Counted from the first letter of the stretch, positions 1 to 14,100 are shown. The stretch is DNA of 64,000 bases from Anseranas semipalmata (GCA_013399115.1 VXAA01006529.1:47518-111517); one strand, 5' to 3'. Notes: generated by a model not told the origin, from the sequence alone. Numbers and translations: made by a program.

Positions 1-460
1 CCGCTGGCGGCCGCGCCGGGCGAGGGGCAGCGGGGCCGGGCGGCTCCTCCCGGCGTGTTTTGTGCCGCGGGTGTGCGCCCGAGCACGTTTTTCAGGCGGT
101 GTAAACGCTGTGTATTGTTTTCGTGCACGGTACGCCATCGCTCAAGAAAGAAATCGCTATTTCAGTGGCAGTGCTCCTAGAAAAGAAATGGCATTTTTGA
201 CAGTTCCGTATGCGGAGGAGTGGTGAGAGCGGCCGGGCTCCCCTCTGCCTTCGCTCCGCGTGCAGCCGCGCCTGTGTCCGCGCAGCGCGCCGTGCCGCAC
301 CGCGGGGCACAAGGCGGGCGGCTTGCGCCCGCTGTGCGCGGCCCGGGGCTCCGTGCGGGGCAGCCTGAGCCCGGCTTTAGCACTCGCGGCACCTCTCCGG
401 TGTTGTTCGCAGTCTGCCCAAGTGTGCGCCGTGGTTTGGGGATCGAGCGGCCCCTGTTCC
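1..460. promoter_or_regulatory. CpG-rich segment at the left edge, possible ENTREP1 promoter-proximal island
   Basis: The first 450 bases are GC-rich with many CpG dinucleotides, especially 1-80 and 220-370, unlike the AT-rich sequence that follows. It lies about 1.6 kb upstream of the first recognisable ENTREP1 exon. A CpG island running off the left edge and linked to the missing first exon is the simplest reading. No reading frame in it encodes the expected first transmembrane helix. Confidence 0.45.
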
Positions 461-2093
461 TACGTGTAAATGTAGCGCTCGTCCCTGAAAGTATACACAG
501 CCTTAACTGGGGCGAGGGAGAACCCAACCCACCCAAATGTCAGTTTGGTAACCCTGTTGACAGATTTTTATCTGTTTTTTCTTTTTCATCTTTTTTTTTT
601 TTTTTTTCCCTTGCCCTAGATCAAAACGAGTTTATTTACACCCATGTAAGCTGTGAACTTTCTTTTAACCCAGCACACAGAACCAGGCTTATGCTTTCAG
701 AATGTTTTAAAACTGCACGTGTAAACTGGAAATATCTAATGACTCTAATAATGAAAAAAAAAAAAGACCTTTTTTAATGCTGGCTCTGAAACAATAATGT
801 ATTTGGTCTTGAAAAATTACCAGAAATACCTTTCAGGCACAACAACATGAGTGAAGGATTTTAACCCAGTAGCAACTTGGAAGGGTAGAGGCAACTGAAA
901 GCTGGAACTGAGGATGTGTCTGTTTTTTTCGTTTTAGATGCAACATCCTGATTATGATGCACTGATTAAGTGCAGGTCAGGAAAACTTTGAGGAAAGCTT
1001 TCTTTTCCTGTACTTTAAAGCTTTAACAAACGTAATGAAATCAGTCTTGCTGTCCCTAAGGCAAGACACCAATTCATATCAGTATTGATGCGCTTTGTTA
1101 TAAAATCATGTGACTATTTTGTACCCAGAGAATTCAAAAAATACTTTGTTATGAAACTGCAGAGTTATGTATGTGGTTTTGCAACACCGGTGGTGATATC
1201 AGAAGCTGTTTTGGCTAAGTCATATATGAATGTTACGCTAGATCAGATTGATCATGTCAAGTTAATGAAATAACTGAAGGGATTTATTAAAAATGTTAGT
1301 GAGCAACTTCCCATTTGTTATAATGTTCGTGTTCGTTTTTGGGGTAGCAGTTTGGTCTGAATTGGCTTAGTCACAAAGGCCCCCAAATTAAGGGTATTTC
1401 CTGCTTATTTGTAGGACCTGCTGAAAAACTGATTTGCCTTTCTTTTTGGTTCCCATCCTTCCAGTGAGAGGGTATTTGGGCATGTAATTTGCTTCAGTTC
1501 TACAGCAATGCTTTCTCCTTCCTTAAGTGTTTTGCCCTCTAAGGTGGGAAGTCACAGGGGGGTCAGTTCTGTGATTCAGCAAGTTTGGTCTAACGACTAC
1601 TGCTGCGGAAGGGGATGCCTTTGCTTTCTCCTCCTCCCCCATGTTCATGCCGGCACGCATCTGACTAAATAGCAAATTGGTTCAGGGAGGTAGTTTTTGG
1701 AGCTGTTCAGTTTTTTTGGTTGGGTTCATGCTCAGGGAGTTAGTTCACTGAATCAGTCAGAATGGGGGCAGAGTCAGTGCAAGGGAAGCGGCAGGAATGG
1801 GCAGTCATGGACACCTGATGAGCGGATGGATGGGGGTGGCCAAACATAAGAAAACAGTAGATGAAAATTTCAGTTCTGGCTGTGTTATTTCACAGGTTGC
1901 CCTTAGGAGTGAAGAACCTCATCAGCACAGGCTCCGAGTCTCTGCTTTAAAGTGCGTCTTCACATCATCCCAGCATTGCTCTGGCACTACAAAGTACCTT
2001 TCATCAGAGCAGCGATGAATACCATGTAAATGGCATTTTCTGAACAGTTGTTCACTTCTTGGTAATGCTGTTTTTTTTTTTTTAATGTTATAG
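461..2093 (+). other. Upstream part of ENTREP1 intron 1 (inferred)
   Basis: This stretch turns AT-rich after 460, has a 17-T run at 591-607 and ends in the T-rich acceptor of the 2094 exon. I see no coding exon. Its reading as intron rests on the first exon lying further left. Confidence 0.5.
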
Positions 2094-2150
2094 GTCATCT
2101 TATCTGGAATCATAGGGTTAACAACATGGAAGAGGCCAATGATACTTCTG
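2094..2150 (+). CDS. ENTREP1: ENTREP1 internal exon, second transmembrane segment
   Basis: A 57-bp exon encodes [19 protein letters not shown] in phase 0. It lies between a T-tract acceptor (poly-T followed by TTATAG) and a consensus GTAAGT donor. The [12 protein letters not shown] pattern matches the conserved segment before the third helix in the FAM189 family. It joins in frame to the next exon across a 10-kb intron. The ATG inside it encodes an internal methionine, not the usual start. Confidence 0.85.
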
Positions 2151-5100
2151 GTAAGTACAGATTAAAACTTGTTGTAAGGGTATTATCAGAAGATGCTTCT
2201 GATTTAATAGTCATTGGTTAAAAAAAGTTGACTTCTTTCTCCTTGAAAAAAGAGACTATGCTGTTGAGTCTCATTTTTGGATTGTAGAGCCATCGTTATT
2301 GACGGGAGAAGTCAAAGGCCAGGAAAGGCTAAGTTCCCTCTAGGAGTCTCTGTTAAGGGCAGGAGTGGACTGTGTCTGGAGGATGTTTTAATATTGTTTA
2401 CAGAACACTTTTTGTGTTTGTGTAGGTATAAGAAAATACTCGTTTCATATAAATAGTTTAGGTCTCTGAGGCAGTGCTGCTTAAGCTGAAATAAGGCAAT
2501 GGGTTGGAAAGCTTTGCTCATTTATCCTGTGCTGGTGTCTGATAGCAGGTTTGAGAGCTAACCTAAGCATTGCTGCCTTACAGTATCCAGTGTTATTGTT
2601 TCAAATACAGTTGACATTGTTCTGAAAGAAGTAAATTGATGTGCAGGGTGTGTAAGCTGTTTCTGTTTGTAAGTGAAATCTGAAGCTGTGTAGTTCTCAA
2701 TGTCTCAGATGGGATTTGAAAAAAGCGTTAGAAAGTTTTTTTTTTTTTTTTAAACCACCCTGTCACTTCTCAAGACTTCTTGCAGGAAAAAGCAATTTTT
2801 TGTTTGTTTGTTTGTTTTTATGCCACACCTCTTCGGGATGTATGAGATATCCACATGGTTATCAGTAAGAGGTACCAAGGATCAGAGAAGCAAGCTCTGA
2901 AGTGTGGTGTTTCTGTCGTGCATTGGTTAGCACAACAGGAGCAGAACAAGTCTTTATACTGGTCCTGTGGATGCAAGGAGGAGCCTGGTCTCTGGGGCTC
3001 CCAGTCTGGGAGGACCATGTTTTCATGAAAATAAATGTAAACGCCATCCCTCTCAAAATGCCCGAGGCTTGCAGGGTGCTGCCAGTTTCTATTTACATGT
3101 GGTCTGTGCTGTTTCGTGTTGCTGTAGTTTCCTTTTGTCTGTTGTTGACTCTCTGATTCTTTCACGCCTCCTGTGTATAAACTTTGTGGGCCCTTCTAGT
3201 TTTACTGAAATACAAAAGCAGCAAACTCTTCCTGATGCTTTCATTTGTTTCAGATGATCTTTAGGAGGGTCGAGCAGACAAGAACTGGTTGCCCAGGGAT
3301 ATTATGTAGCAGAGGGGGAGGTTTCTGAGATGAGACTGATTAAAGCAACCTGCTCTGATCTCAAAGCTGACCCTGCGATGACCAGGAGAGTATGCTAGAG
3401 ACTTCCTGAGGTCCCTTAATCGTGATTATTCCACGAGTATATGATACTGTGAACGTGTATTTTTTTTTTCTTAATTTTATGTTTATTTTATAAAGGATTT
3501 TTGAAAGCCAGATTATAAAGTGCAAAAAAGGAAACCAGCGCTAAACAGTTCATGGGGCTTCAGTTAAAAAAAAAATCATCAACAAGAAGCTAACTTTCAA
3601 AGGGAGTCATGCATTGAACTAGGTAGCTGTGGTCTATCAAGAAAAGAACATAGAATAGTTTCTATGAGCAAATTTATTTTGGGCTAAATTTCTAATATAT
3701 CCACCCTCTAGTAACTTGAACGTTTTCTCTTGGGAGTTTTGAATTGCTGTGTAAGTTGTAAAAGCAGGTTTCCTAAAGACCTAAGTAATGAGACTTACTA
3801 TACAGCATGGCTTAGAGCTATGACATTCATAAATAAAACCAGAAATGCATTCAGAGCTAAAACAGATCCCATTTCCAGCTGTGACTGCCCTCCCCTTTTT
3901 GCTCCTTATGCCAGCCTCTTGCACTTACTCCTTGCAAATACACTTGTAATGGGTTCCTCTCACTGGGCTGTTGGACTGGGTCCCTGTTTGCTTTGCCTGT
4001 TCAGAAATAGCGCAGAGCCACCTGCCTGCTGCGAAGGCGGCAGCGATCACACGTCTGTCCTGACAGGCCTTAACTCAAGCAGGTGCCAGGTGTAGAAATG
4101 CTTTTATGTGGCAAATAAGCAATGCAGAAAGGACTGATGTCACATGAAGTGGTTTTATAAGATTGCAGCAGAACCTAAATATTGGACTTGTTGGGTACCT
4201 GTGCTAGACCCATGCCTGAAATCTGAGGACTGAGGATTATTCCAGGCATGTGGTATGAATTACCATGTTTTGCACTGCAGCAATTTATATTAGCATTTAG
4301 ATGTGTTCACGAAGAGACTTTAGACCATGCTCAACAGTTACAGCATAAAGTTTGTGGGACTAGTGATGATCATTCTACTTCTTCATCTCTGGTTATGTCT
4401 CAATCTACAAATGTTCTTATTTTCATAAGGACAGGACTCTTCTCTTTCTTCTTATGCAGAGCTGTTGTCAGTTGCTCAGCTAGCTTTCATAATTTCTTAC
4501 AACTGAGCATTCCAAGTACCCTCTAGAATCCTTCATATGTATCCAAACCCCCCAAATAGCTTTGTTTCTAGCCCAAGTTGGGTAATTACTCGCAGATTTT
4601 AATTGGTCTTGGCGTGCAGTAAGAGCTCTCAGATGAGGCTGTAATTAGGGGCAGACGGTTGAGCTCTGTCATTTAGCCCTCCCTCCTTCCAGGGGCTGGC
4701 ACCTGAGCTGAATTCTGGGTGGGTGCCACAGGATGTTGTTCCTCAGGGGAGCTTGCAGTGCGATGCTGTTTCTTGAGACTTCTTGTGTTACCTTATTTTT
4801 ATTGTCAATTTGCAGTTTTAAAGGGACTTTATAATGGAATTCACATTTTACTTTACCCGCTTTAAAGCTTACTGAGGCTTTCTAGAAGGAGCCTGTTTGC
4901 AACTCTGATACGGGATTTCAGAGCCGCCTCACCTCTGAAACCTGTGGGAGCACACCCATTTGCCGGTTTCTCCTTTCCCGCCTGGTTCCTATGATGGAAA
5001 GGTGGTGTCTTTGCTTCCAAACAGTTCCTCTCCGTCTCCCCACACTCTGGGTAATGGCTTCTCACTGCCTGGGCTTGTTTCGTGGTGAAAAGTCCTCCGG

Positions 5101-8100
5101 CTGGCACAGCCTGCCCGCGGGCACAGGTCTGGAGGAGGCTGAGGACACCTGTGGCTGTTGCCACGAGGCACCGGCCTGCAGAGAGCACTGCAAAGAGCGT
5201 GTTGCAGGGGCGAGGGAAGAGGTGTCATGGAGAGGAGAGGGAGGCAGCTGCCCCTTTCCATCGGAGGCCGCGGCGGAGAGCAGGAGGGCGGCTGGGCAGC
5301 TTTTTCCCCTGGCTGCAAGGCGGCAGAGCTGGTGGTGCTGGAGGAGGCAGGGGTGGTGGGAGAAGAGCTGGCAGAGGGGGTGGCTGTGTTTCAGTCGCGC
5401 CTGTGCTTCCCGCCGTTGGAAAAGGGAAGGGAAAGCTGCCAGTTATGGGTGATGGTGGGCCCCCAGTCGGTCCGGAGAGGGGAGGCTGTAGCACAGCATG
5501 GGACGATGGTGAATGAATAACAGGTCATAGAGACAGGGTGCTGCGAGGCAAAATTGTGTTGTAATCGGCTCTTCGGAAGGACGTTCTTGCAGGGCTGGCG
5601 TGGCCTTCAGCGACAGAGCAGCTGAGAAAGCCCTGGCTCTGAAATCTTACCTTGCGTGTGGCTGTCTGAGGCTTTTGTGTCCTGGGTGTCAGTTGTCAAG
5701 CCACTTCGGAAGTCAGCTGATTGCACTTGTGCCCTGGAGCTGATTTTTCCTCCTGAGGAGAAGCTTCCTCCTGTGCGCGCCTGCCCAAATGTGCTTATGG
5801 GGAAAGGGGAAATTTTTTTTCTTCACTAAGTTGTTTGGATATTGGCTGTCAATGGTTCAGGGCTGGATGCAATTCTCTGCCTGTGTAGAAGCTGTTTCCT
5901 TCGTGCCCACTCCAGCACTCCTTCGTCCACAGGCCTGTAAATCTTATTTTCAGCTGAAGGAACCTAGCTTCTTTCAAAAAGTGTATCGATTCCTCGTTGT
6001 TTGTTTGTTTGCTTACACATCGGGGCAGTTGATGGCTCTGACAGGCTGTGCCTGCTGTGTTACCTCGCTGCCGCCAAGCCAACGCACCAGGAGCCGACGC
6101 TGTGCCCGGGTAGCTGTAACAACGCCTTTGAATGAAGTGCATCTCCGTCAGCTGCTCCACGCTGGGTTTCTGCTGCTGGAGGAAGGTTTGGCTGTGGTCG
6201 CCTACGGAGGCACGGCCCTGCAGGGAGCCCAGCAGGCAGAAGCAGGCTGCTGGCGGCGTCTGGTGCCCTGCCTCTGCCATCCAGGCGTTAACATGGCGGA
6301 CGTGGGTGGGGCTTTCAGCAGCTTCACGTGCTTCATGGTTCCCTTGTCAGGCAGCAGGCAAGCTTTCGTTGTCGTCGTTGTCACGGACGTGGTCAGCTTT
6401 CCCATAAAAGATCATGGGGTTTCGACTGGGAAAGTCCTCGTCACGTGTTCAGCGTGAGTGGTTCAATCTGGATTCTTCTCCTGTTCCAGCTGTAGTAGCG
6501 ACAGGGGTTTCAAATTTCTGTTTGAAACATTTTTTTATTCAAAAGTGTTAATATTTCTGTTTTTATGACAAAAATATATGGATCTTTATTGGAAAACAGA
6601 AAAGCATATGGATCTCAAGTATTTATAAAAACCTTAAAAAATTGTGAAGAATAGATTTGTAGTAAACCTTTTATTTAATTGAAAATTTTTAACAAGAAAA
6701 ATATTTCCCAACAGCTTTTAAAACAAAGACTTTTTAAGGCAAGCTACTGCCTTCTTGATATCTGAACCCCTACTGAATTGTATAGATTTAACTAAGATTT
6801 AATGTTCATACCAAATTACTTAGTATTTAGGTCCTCATGAGCTGACGTTCTTAAATTTTAGCTTTGCTAGCAACAATAGAAGGGACTGTGAACAGAAGCT
6901 GCAGATCATGACCCTAACCCTGCAAAAATCTGTCTCTAGCCATGAGCTTCATAACAAGCAAAGTCATTTGGCTTCAGTGAGAATTATTAATAGTGGTGCC
7001 TGTTTCTCTGGATTTTGGAAGTAAAATAGTTCAGTCTTAATGTTTTGGCTCACATTCTGGTCTTCACCATTAATTCAAGAAATGGTATTCATATAAAGGT
7101 TTTAAAGTCAGTCTAAACAAATAAAAAGAAATATGTTTTTAATTGCGAGACTCTATAAAAAGCCTTATGTGTAGCGTAAGCATGTTTCTTCTGATTTTTT
7201 TATCATTTATTTTTATGTTGAGAAAGCCTTTTACTAAGTCATACGTGATGTTTTAATGCTGCATTAAAAGTATGAGGTTTTTTTTTGTTAAATGAATTAG
7301 TTTGTCTTCTACTTCTGTGTGGCTTGTTTGTTGAAAGGTGTATTGCAGGTCTCCATATGGTAGAATAAATACAATAAATAAACTGATAGAAAATTACTAA
7401 GATCACATAATCAATGCCTAGTTATTGCTATTTCTGGTAGAAGGATGCTTGTAAAGTCTATATGTAGGGCATAAACAGATGTAAGTGTTAATGACTGTAA
7501 AGCAAGTGTTTTTCTTTCACTCACTTATTAAGTGCCTGCTTATGCCTCAGTCACGTGTGTGCACATTAAAGCAGTTCCTCCCTGGCATTAGATATTGGCT
7601 TCAACAGCAGCAGCAGCAGGACAGCAAACAGTCTGCCTGGACAAAATGAGTTATAAGGTCACGGCCTTATCATGCAAGTTTGTCCTACTGCTGTTGCAGC
7701 TGCCACTGAAGCTCATGACAAAACTGCCACTAACTTCAGCAGAGTTGGGTTGGTTGGCTGACACCATTCAGACAGGGTCCTCAAAGGGCGTGATGATTTT
7801 TTTACATGGAAAAGATCATCCATGCAAGAGATTAGCAAATACTGTCTCTGACATTAGAGTACACTTTGCTTTCCTGTAGTTTAATTCATATAAATGTTCA
7901 GTAAGACTTTCTGCAGCTGTTCACAGTCCGTGTCTATCTAATGCTCAAAAGATGAGGGGCAGTGGGCCAAACGAAGGTCATAATTTGAGTTGTTTCTATT
8001 TTTGTGACTGCAGTTAAGACTAGTTACCTCTATTTTGACTTTTAAAATAGCCTGTTTGTTCATTCTAAGTACAGGAGTATTTTTCTCCTTGTTCACATAT

Positions 8101-11100
8101 GGGTGGGTTCTTCTTTTATTGGGATAAAGTGGGCCACCTACTTTTACTTGTAGGTGAGTAGTGATGGAGAAGGTGTTTAAATTTGCATCTGCAGGAGAAT
8201 GTATCTTATAAAGCAAGCTGACAAAGTACAGATTAGGTATGTGGACAGTGAGGTGCATTGAAAACTGGATGTACGACTGGGTCCAGAGGGTGGTGATCAG
8301 TGATGCAAAGCAATGTTGTGCCCTAGGGGTGGATGTTGGGGCTGATGCTATTTAATATCTTAATGAATGATCTGGACAATGGGACAGAGTGCACTCTCAG
8401 CAAGTTCACAGATGATACAAAACTGGGAGGAATGGCTGATACACCAAATGGTTGTGCGTCCCCAGCAGGGACCTGGACAGCTGGAGAAATGGGCAGAGAG
8501 GAATCTCATGAAGTTTAGCAAGGGGAAATGCAGAGTCCTGCCCCTGCAGATACCCTGGGCACCAGTACATGCTGGGGAGCTAGCTGCCGGAAAGCCCTTC
8601 TGCAGAAAAGCCCTGTGAGTCCTGGCAGACAACAAGCTGACCATGAGCCAGTGAAGTGCTGGTGTGGCCAAGAAGGCCAATGGCATCCTGGTGTGCATCA
8701 GCAATAGTGTTGCCAGCAGGTCGAGGGAGGTGATCCTCCTCCTCTCCTCAGCAGTTGTGAGACCCATCTGGAGTGCTGGGTCCAGTGCTGGGCTCCCCAG
8801 TCCAGGAGAGACACGGACATACTGCACAGGGCCACCAAGAGACAAAGGGACTGGAGCACCTCTCCTGTGAGGAAAGGCTAAGAGAGCTGGGACTGTTCAG
8901 CCTGGAGAAGAGGAGGCTTCCATCTGTATAAATACCTGATGGAAGGGAATGAAGAAAAGGGAACCAGACCCTTCTCAGTAGTGCCCATTGACAGGACATG
9001 AGGTAATGGGCACAATCTGAAAGTATGAAATTCCATCTGAACATAAGAGAAACTTTTTTTTTTTTACTGTGAGGATAGTCAAACTCAGTCAGACACAGGT
9101 TGCCCAGAGGGATTGTGTTCATCCGTGGAGGCACTCAAAACCCAGCTGGACATGGTCCTGTGCAGCCGGCTGTAGGTGGCCCTGCTTGAGCAGGGGGCTT
9201 GTACCAGGTGACACCCAGATGTCCCTTCCAACCTCAGCCATTCTGTAAAAATACTAACCAGTGATGGAGGAGAAGGAAAAAGGATGTTTTCTCTTGGCAA
9301 GTTCTGCTGAATGCTCATTTCTGTCCAATAAGGGATGTAAATATATTATCAAGTGTGGTTCAGATCCTGATAATGTTTTAGGCTGTATGTAGAAGAATTA
9401 TTTTTATCTTCTGCATTTTTAATGGGAAGTTCTGCATATTAGGTTTTGCAGTCACAAGTAAACTATACACAGTAAAAAACAGATCAAGTTTTCATTTTTG
9501 TATGCTAGAATTTGTTAGAATGTAAATGTGCAACTGGCCATCCTCGTGTTGCATAGGTATAATAATTCTCCTTTTCTTTCCTTTTTCTTCTCTGATTTTA
9601 ACATATTTATTTAGAAAAATCTGTATGATTATTATCACAGATTTTGTAAACTTATAGTAGGAGTCTGGATTTTATTTTTATTTATTTATTTATATAGTTG
9701 TATACTGGCTTGTTTCTATTGCAGATTCTATACCAAAGCAGAAAAACTAATATTTGAATTTTCCTCTTTTTTTTTTGTTTGTTTGTTTGCTTTTGTTTTG
9801 TTTTGTTTGTTTGTTTGTTTTTGTTTAATTTTTTTTTTTTTTGGTCTTTCTTGGCTTAGGACTTTGGGCAAGTAACTTCTTTGCTCAGGACCTCTGTTTC
9901 TCCATCAGTTGAAAAAGGAAAAAAGTGCTTGTTTTCCGTAATATAGTTTCTTGAGATTTGTATTATAAAGATGTTTTACATTGAAACAGCTTCTAGTTCA
10001 CTTATAAAGCTGACTAATTTCTAGTTTACAGTGCCCTGTGTTGTACATAGATGAAAAGGTTTCTTTGTATGAGATACCCTTCAAACTACTCTGACAGACT
10101 TGGGTAACTGGGATAATCTAGACAAAAGCATAAGAAAAGGTTTTGATTCACTTGAGTGCTGAGCAAAGAGTTAATTTAAAAAAAAAAAAAGATTAAATTC
10201 GGTGATTCTACAGAAAAACGAATAGCACCGAAAGTGCTTCCTAATATTAAAAACCTCTTATCTGTGGTTTTATGATATTTATAAAGCTAGATGAAAATGC
10301 TGTTCCTTTTCATATCGATTGTTCTCAGTATGTCTAGAACAAAATAGTCCCAATTCTCTTCAGAGAAGTACCAATAGTACTTGTTGGTTTTTGAGGTTAA
10401 ACTTACCTTATGTGGTAGTGTTATGATCAAACTTCTGTAAAACCTACTAGTAACGAGATGTTGTAGTTTAAGGAATGAGCTTGAACAGTAAAGCTCTTCA
10501 GCTCTTAGCCATTCAGGGGTGATTATTTTTCCCAGAAATTCATTAAACAGGATCATAAATTGGTACAACACATCTGATTTATTTTTGATCCAGATGTCTA
10601 GGTAGCTAATCATGATACATCAGCTAAATTTACGTGGAATGGTATTGCTGTTTTTGTGCATGTTTGGGAAGGTCTTGTTGATGGATCTGCTGTAAAATTA
10701 CCTGGAGCAGAACTGAGCCAGTGTCCATCACGGTCTCCTTCTCTTCCACAGCTTTTTGTCATCTCTTGCATTTTTAATTAAGCCCTTTCTAATACAAAGA
10801 AATCTGAGTGAGCAGATCAATATTAACAAGGACTCTTTGGGACGTGAAAGATCTGATACTTGCTTTGTAGGACTGAGTGATTAAAATTTAAAGTGCTGGG
10901 ATATGAATCTGTTATTTTTATTTGTCTCTGAAGTACTGTTTTCATGTATAGTACTTCCTTGCCTCTCTCATGAAGTATGGAAAAATTTTGCATATATGAA
11001 TTGGGACAGGAAAAGTTCTTACATGTGTTTAAAATCCATATCCATATAGTCTCTTGTAAGCACAGATTGCAGATGGTAAGGGCTTACATGAAGGTAGGAC

Positions 11101-14100
11101 TTCATTTTATCTACTACTTCTGCTTGCGCTTTCTCAGGTATTCTATTATTCCTGCAGTTGTTGGTCTTTCAGGTGGTTTATAGAACTGAAGATATTGTCC
11201 AGTTTATGAATGGAGGTGTTCTGATTTCAGTAGCCAGGAGAAAAGAAAATCATGAAACTGAAGTCCCTTAATTGTCATTGTCCTCACTGTACTTTGACAA
11301 ATATTTTTCATTTATTCTTCAAAATAGTTTTGGAAATTCTGGGCAGGATTAATGTTGTTTTAAGATGTTCCCTCTTCAGGTTTCTTACTGATCCAAACGT
11401 GTTGAGAGGTAAACTCAGTGGAAGGGTATGACATACCCTTGAAGCCACTCTCCATCATATATGAAAAGTGGTGGCAGTCAGGTGAAGTCTCTGGTGACTG
11501 GAAAAAGGGAAATATCACTCCCATTTTTAAAAAGGGTAGAGAGGAGGCCCCAGGCAACTACAGACCTCACCTCTGTGCCTGGAAAGGTCATGGAGCAGAT
11601 CCTCCTGGAAGCGGTATCAAGGCACATGCAGGACAAGGAGGTGATCCGAGACAGCCAGCATGGCAGGGGGGTTGGAACCAGATGATCTTTAAGGTCCCTT
11701 CCAACCCAAGCCATTCTGTGATTCTATGATATGATATGATTCTATGATACTTCAGAAGTTTTGCAAACTTTTTAAGATGTTTTGCACTTTTTGACATACT
11801 TTCCTCCAGTTCACTGGGGTGCTGGTTACAGGGCAGCTGGTCAATTCTGAGGACCTTTTGGAAAACTGTCTGGGTAGAAAAGCACTTCCTGGAAAGTTCA
11901 TTCAGCCTTTTTAAAATGGCCTGGAGTAGAAAACAAACTTGTCTGATGGCTCCAGAAAACTTAACTACCTGTACTTTTCAGTAGTTGCATGCATTTATTA
12001 CTGCACAGTTAGTGAGGAATAAGCTGAGAGACAGTAAAGGTGTTCATAGTAATAATCTGCTGGTTTAAGGTAAGACACCCTGGGGCACTTCAGTGAAGTC
12101 CCAGTGAGTTTTGGAAATTGTCCAGAAGGGGAGAGTATCTCCCATCTTCAGCTTGAGAATGGAATTTGTGTTGCCATAGGTTTCTTGCATCGGGTTCATG
12201 ATTCTGTTCCCTCTGCTGTTAACTTTGCTTTGCTGTTTCAGGTTAACCTGTTTGTTCTGCTGTCTGTCATCTGTGTGCTGCTGAACCTGGCTGGATTTAT
12301 ACTAGGATGTCAAGGCGCTCAGTTTGTGTCCAGTGTACCCAGATGTGATCTGGTGAGCAGACAAAGTGATTTACATGTATTTCTTCACAGCATGCCACAT
12401 CAGCTGCCATGTTGGGCTCACAGAATGTGCTAATGTTGAGATGGAAATAATGCATGTCAGATAATTAAAATACAGCTACAGCATGTGGGGGATAAAAAAG
12501 ACAGCTTGCTCTTTCAGGTCTAGACTCAATTCAAATTGTGAACACACTGAAATCCACAACAGTATTTTTATTATTTGTGTTTATAAACACTTGCTTTTTG
12601 GGGGATTGGAATCTTCATGAGCTGTTATTCTCCCAAAGGTAAAGACCCCAAAAGGGTATGTTGTGAGGATTTTAAAAGAGCATACTTTGCCCAGAAATGG
12701 TTTTGTTTGACTTCATTGATAGCTGGCCTCTGTCTTCAACATCTGAAGACACAGCTGATTCTGTGCGAGGAAATCCCAAATACATCTTTAGAAAATTCCT
12801 CTTGCCAGAATTATGCACTGATTATATATATAATATAATATAATATAATAGTCACTTGAGAATTAGCATTAAGGATTTTTATAGTCCTCTGACAAAGATA
12901 AATCATTGATAAAAGCATGAGCTAACTAAAAAAGCCAAGTCAGTATACTTTGTGGGTGGGAGTTTTTCCTGGTTGGAACAATACATGTTTATACCTTACA
13001 GCAAGAACCATGAGAAAAAAATAAGGTAGATAAACCATACTGGATTCTCAGAACACTTCTGCTGGAGGAAAAAACAATCTGCATAAGAAAGGACAAAATG
13101 CAAAAGATTTTTGTCAAATGGGTCTCACAGGAAGCAGAAGAATTTCTGTTTATGAACAAGAAACAGCGGAATAATTTAAATTGAAGGATACAGGATCACT
13201 TGGTAGTAAAGATGATCATGTGTAAGGGCTTGAGGAACTTTTAAGCGCTAATGGAAAGATCTTTGACTATTTTCATTCACTTGCTGCTTCACAGAAAGCT
13301 ACTGTTTGTTCCTTAACATGCCAGTCAGCCCAGTGCAGTGAGAGTCCAAGGTTACAAGCACTTAATTAATATCAATGTACCGAAACAGCATGGAGAACTG
13401 TTATTCAAGACAAGGTGGTTAAACATTTCAGGAATTTCAGAGCCCTCTGTGGCTGGAATCATAGGGTACAGCTGAAAGACATTCCTGAAATCATGAATTA
13501 CTCTCTGAAGTGGTTTGTGCAGGTGGAAAACCCTTGACACAACTCTAGAGAATTTGACAGCTAATAAAACAATTATTTCAAGGCACATAAATGTTGAATA
13601 TCTACTTGAAAACGAAGATAACATTAGTCCAAAAGTTACAAACAGCAGTGGTATACAGATGTAACTACTACTGGTTTGACTGTGTTGAAATTACAGTTGT
13701 GGATATTATTCTGTCTGTGGAGATGCAGAATATACCCATGAATCAAAGAATGTGGCTAACATGTCAGTCAAGAAGGACTTTCCAGGCTGCAATATACTTG
13801 CAGGAGCTTGGATACTAAAATTGTTTGGTAATCACTGTAGCTTTGATTAGATATAAGTTGTATTTAAATGTTTTGAGCTTATTAGTAATGCTCTCTTTCA
13901 AATAAGACGTATGTGTAATACAGCTCTATGATGCATGAATCGTTGGCATACTGAACTGTACAATTTTTTTTATAAGCCTGTATTCCAGTCTGCATTGTCT
14001 GAGATACGGATTAACCCATAGGCTCTGTATTACGCAGCTAAAAACGTTGTGTGAAACAGCTAATAAATTTAAAAGTGTGGTTTTGTCTTTAAAGGTGGAT

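Larger units (their letters stand above)
2151..12241 (+). other. ENTREP1 intron, 10.1 kb
   Basis: A GT-AG intron in phase 0. It holds a GC-rich patch (about 4.9-6.4 kb), two old CR1 pieces (8.26-9.25 and 11.41-11.75 kb), a (CAG)5 run at 7605-7619 and T-rich simple repeats near 9.67-9.84 kb. I see no other conserved exon on either strand. Confidence 0.8.

Noticed and set aside
220..777. 185-codon open frame in the CpG-rich left edge
   Set aside because: It is Ala/Arg/Pro-rich as expected from GC-rich DNA, runs into poly-T (a Phe run), overlaps other open frames on both strands and has no family resemblance or splice context.
2818..3165. 115-codon minus-strand frame
   Set aside because: Three overlapping open frames cover the same bases on both strands. 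There is no conserved motif.
3730..4095. 121-codon plus-strand frame starting [12 protein letters not shown]
   Set aside because: Cys-rich by chance composition, with no family match and no splice context in the ENTREP1 intron.
5789..6457. 222-codon open frame in the ENTREP1 intron as a gene
   Set aside because: No recognisable domain; it has a long overlapping frame on the other strand and lies in GC-richer DNA where stops are scarce. Kept only as part of a finding on the GC-rich patch.
7595..7879. 94-codon open frame with an Ala run from (CAG)5
   Set aside because: No homology recognised and no splice sites; it is intronic sequence with a short trinucleotide repeat.
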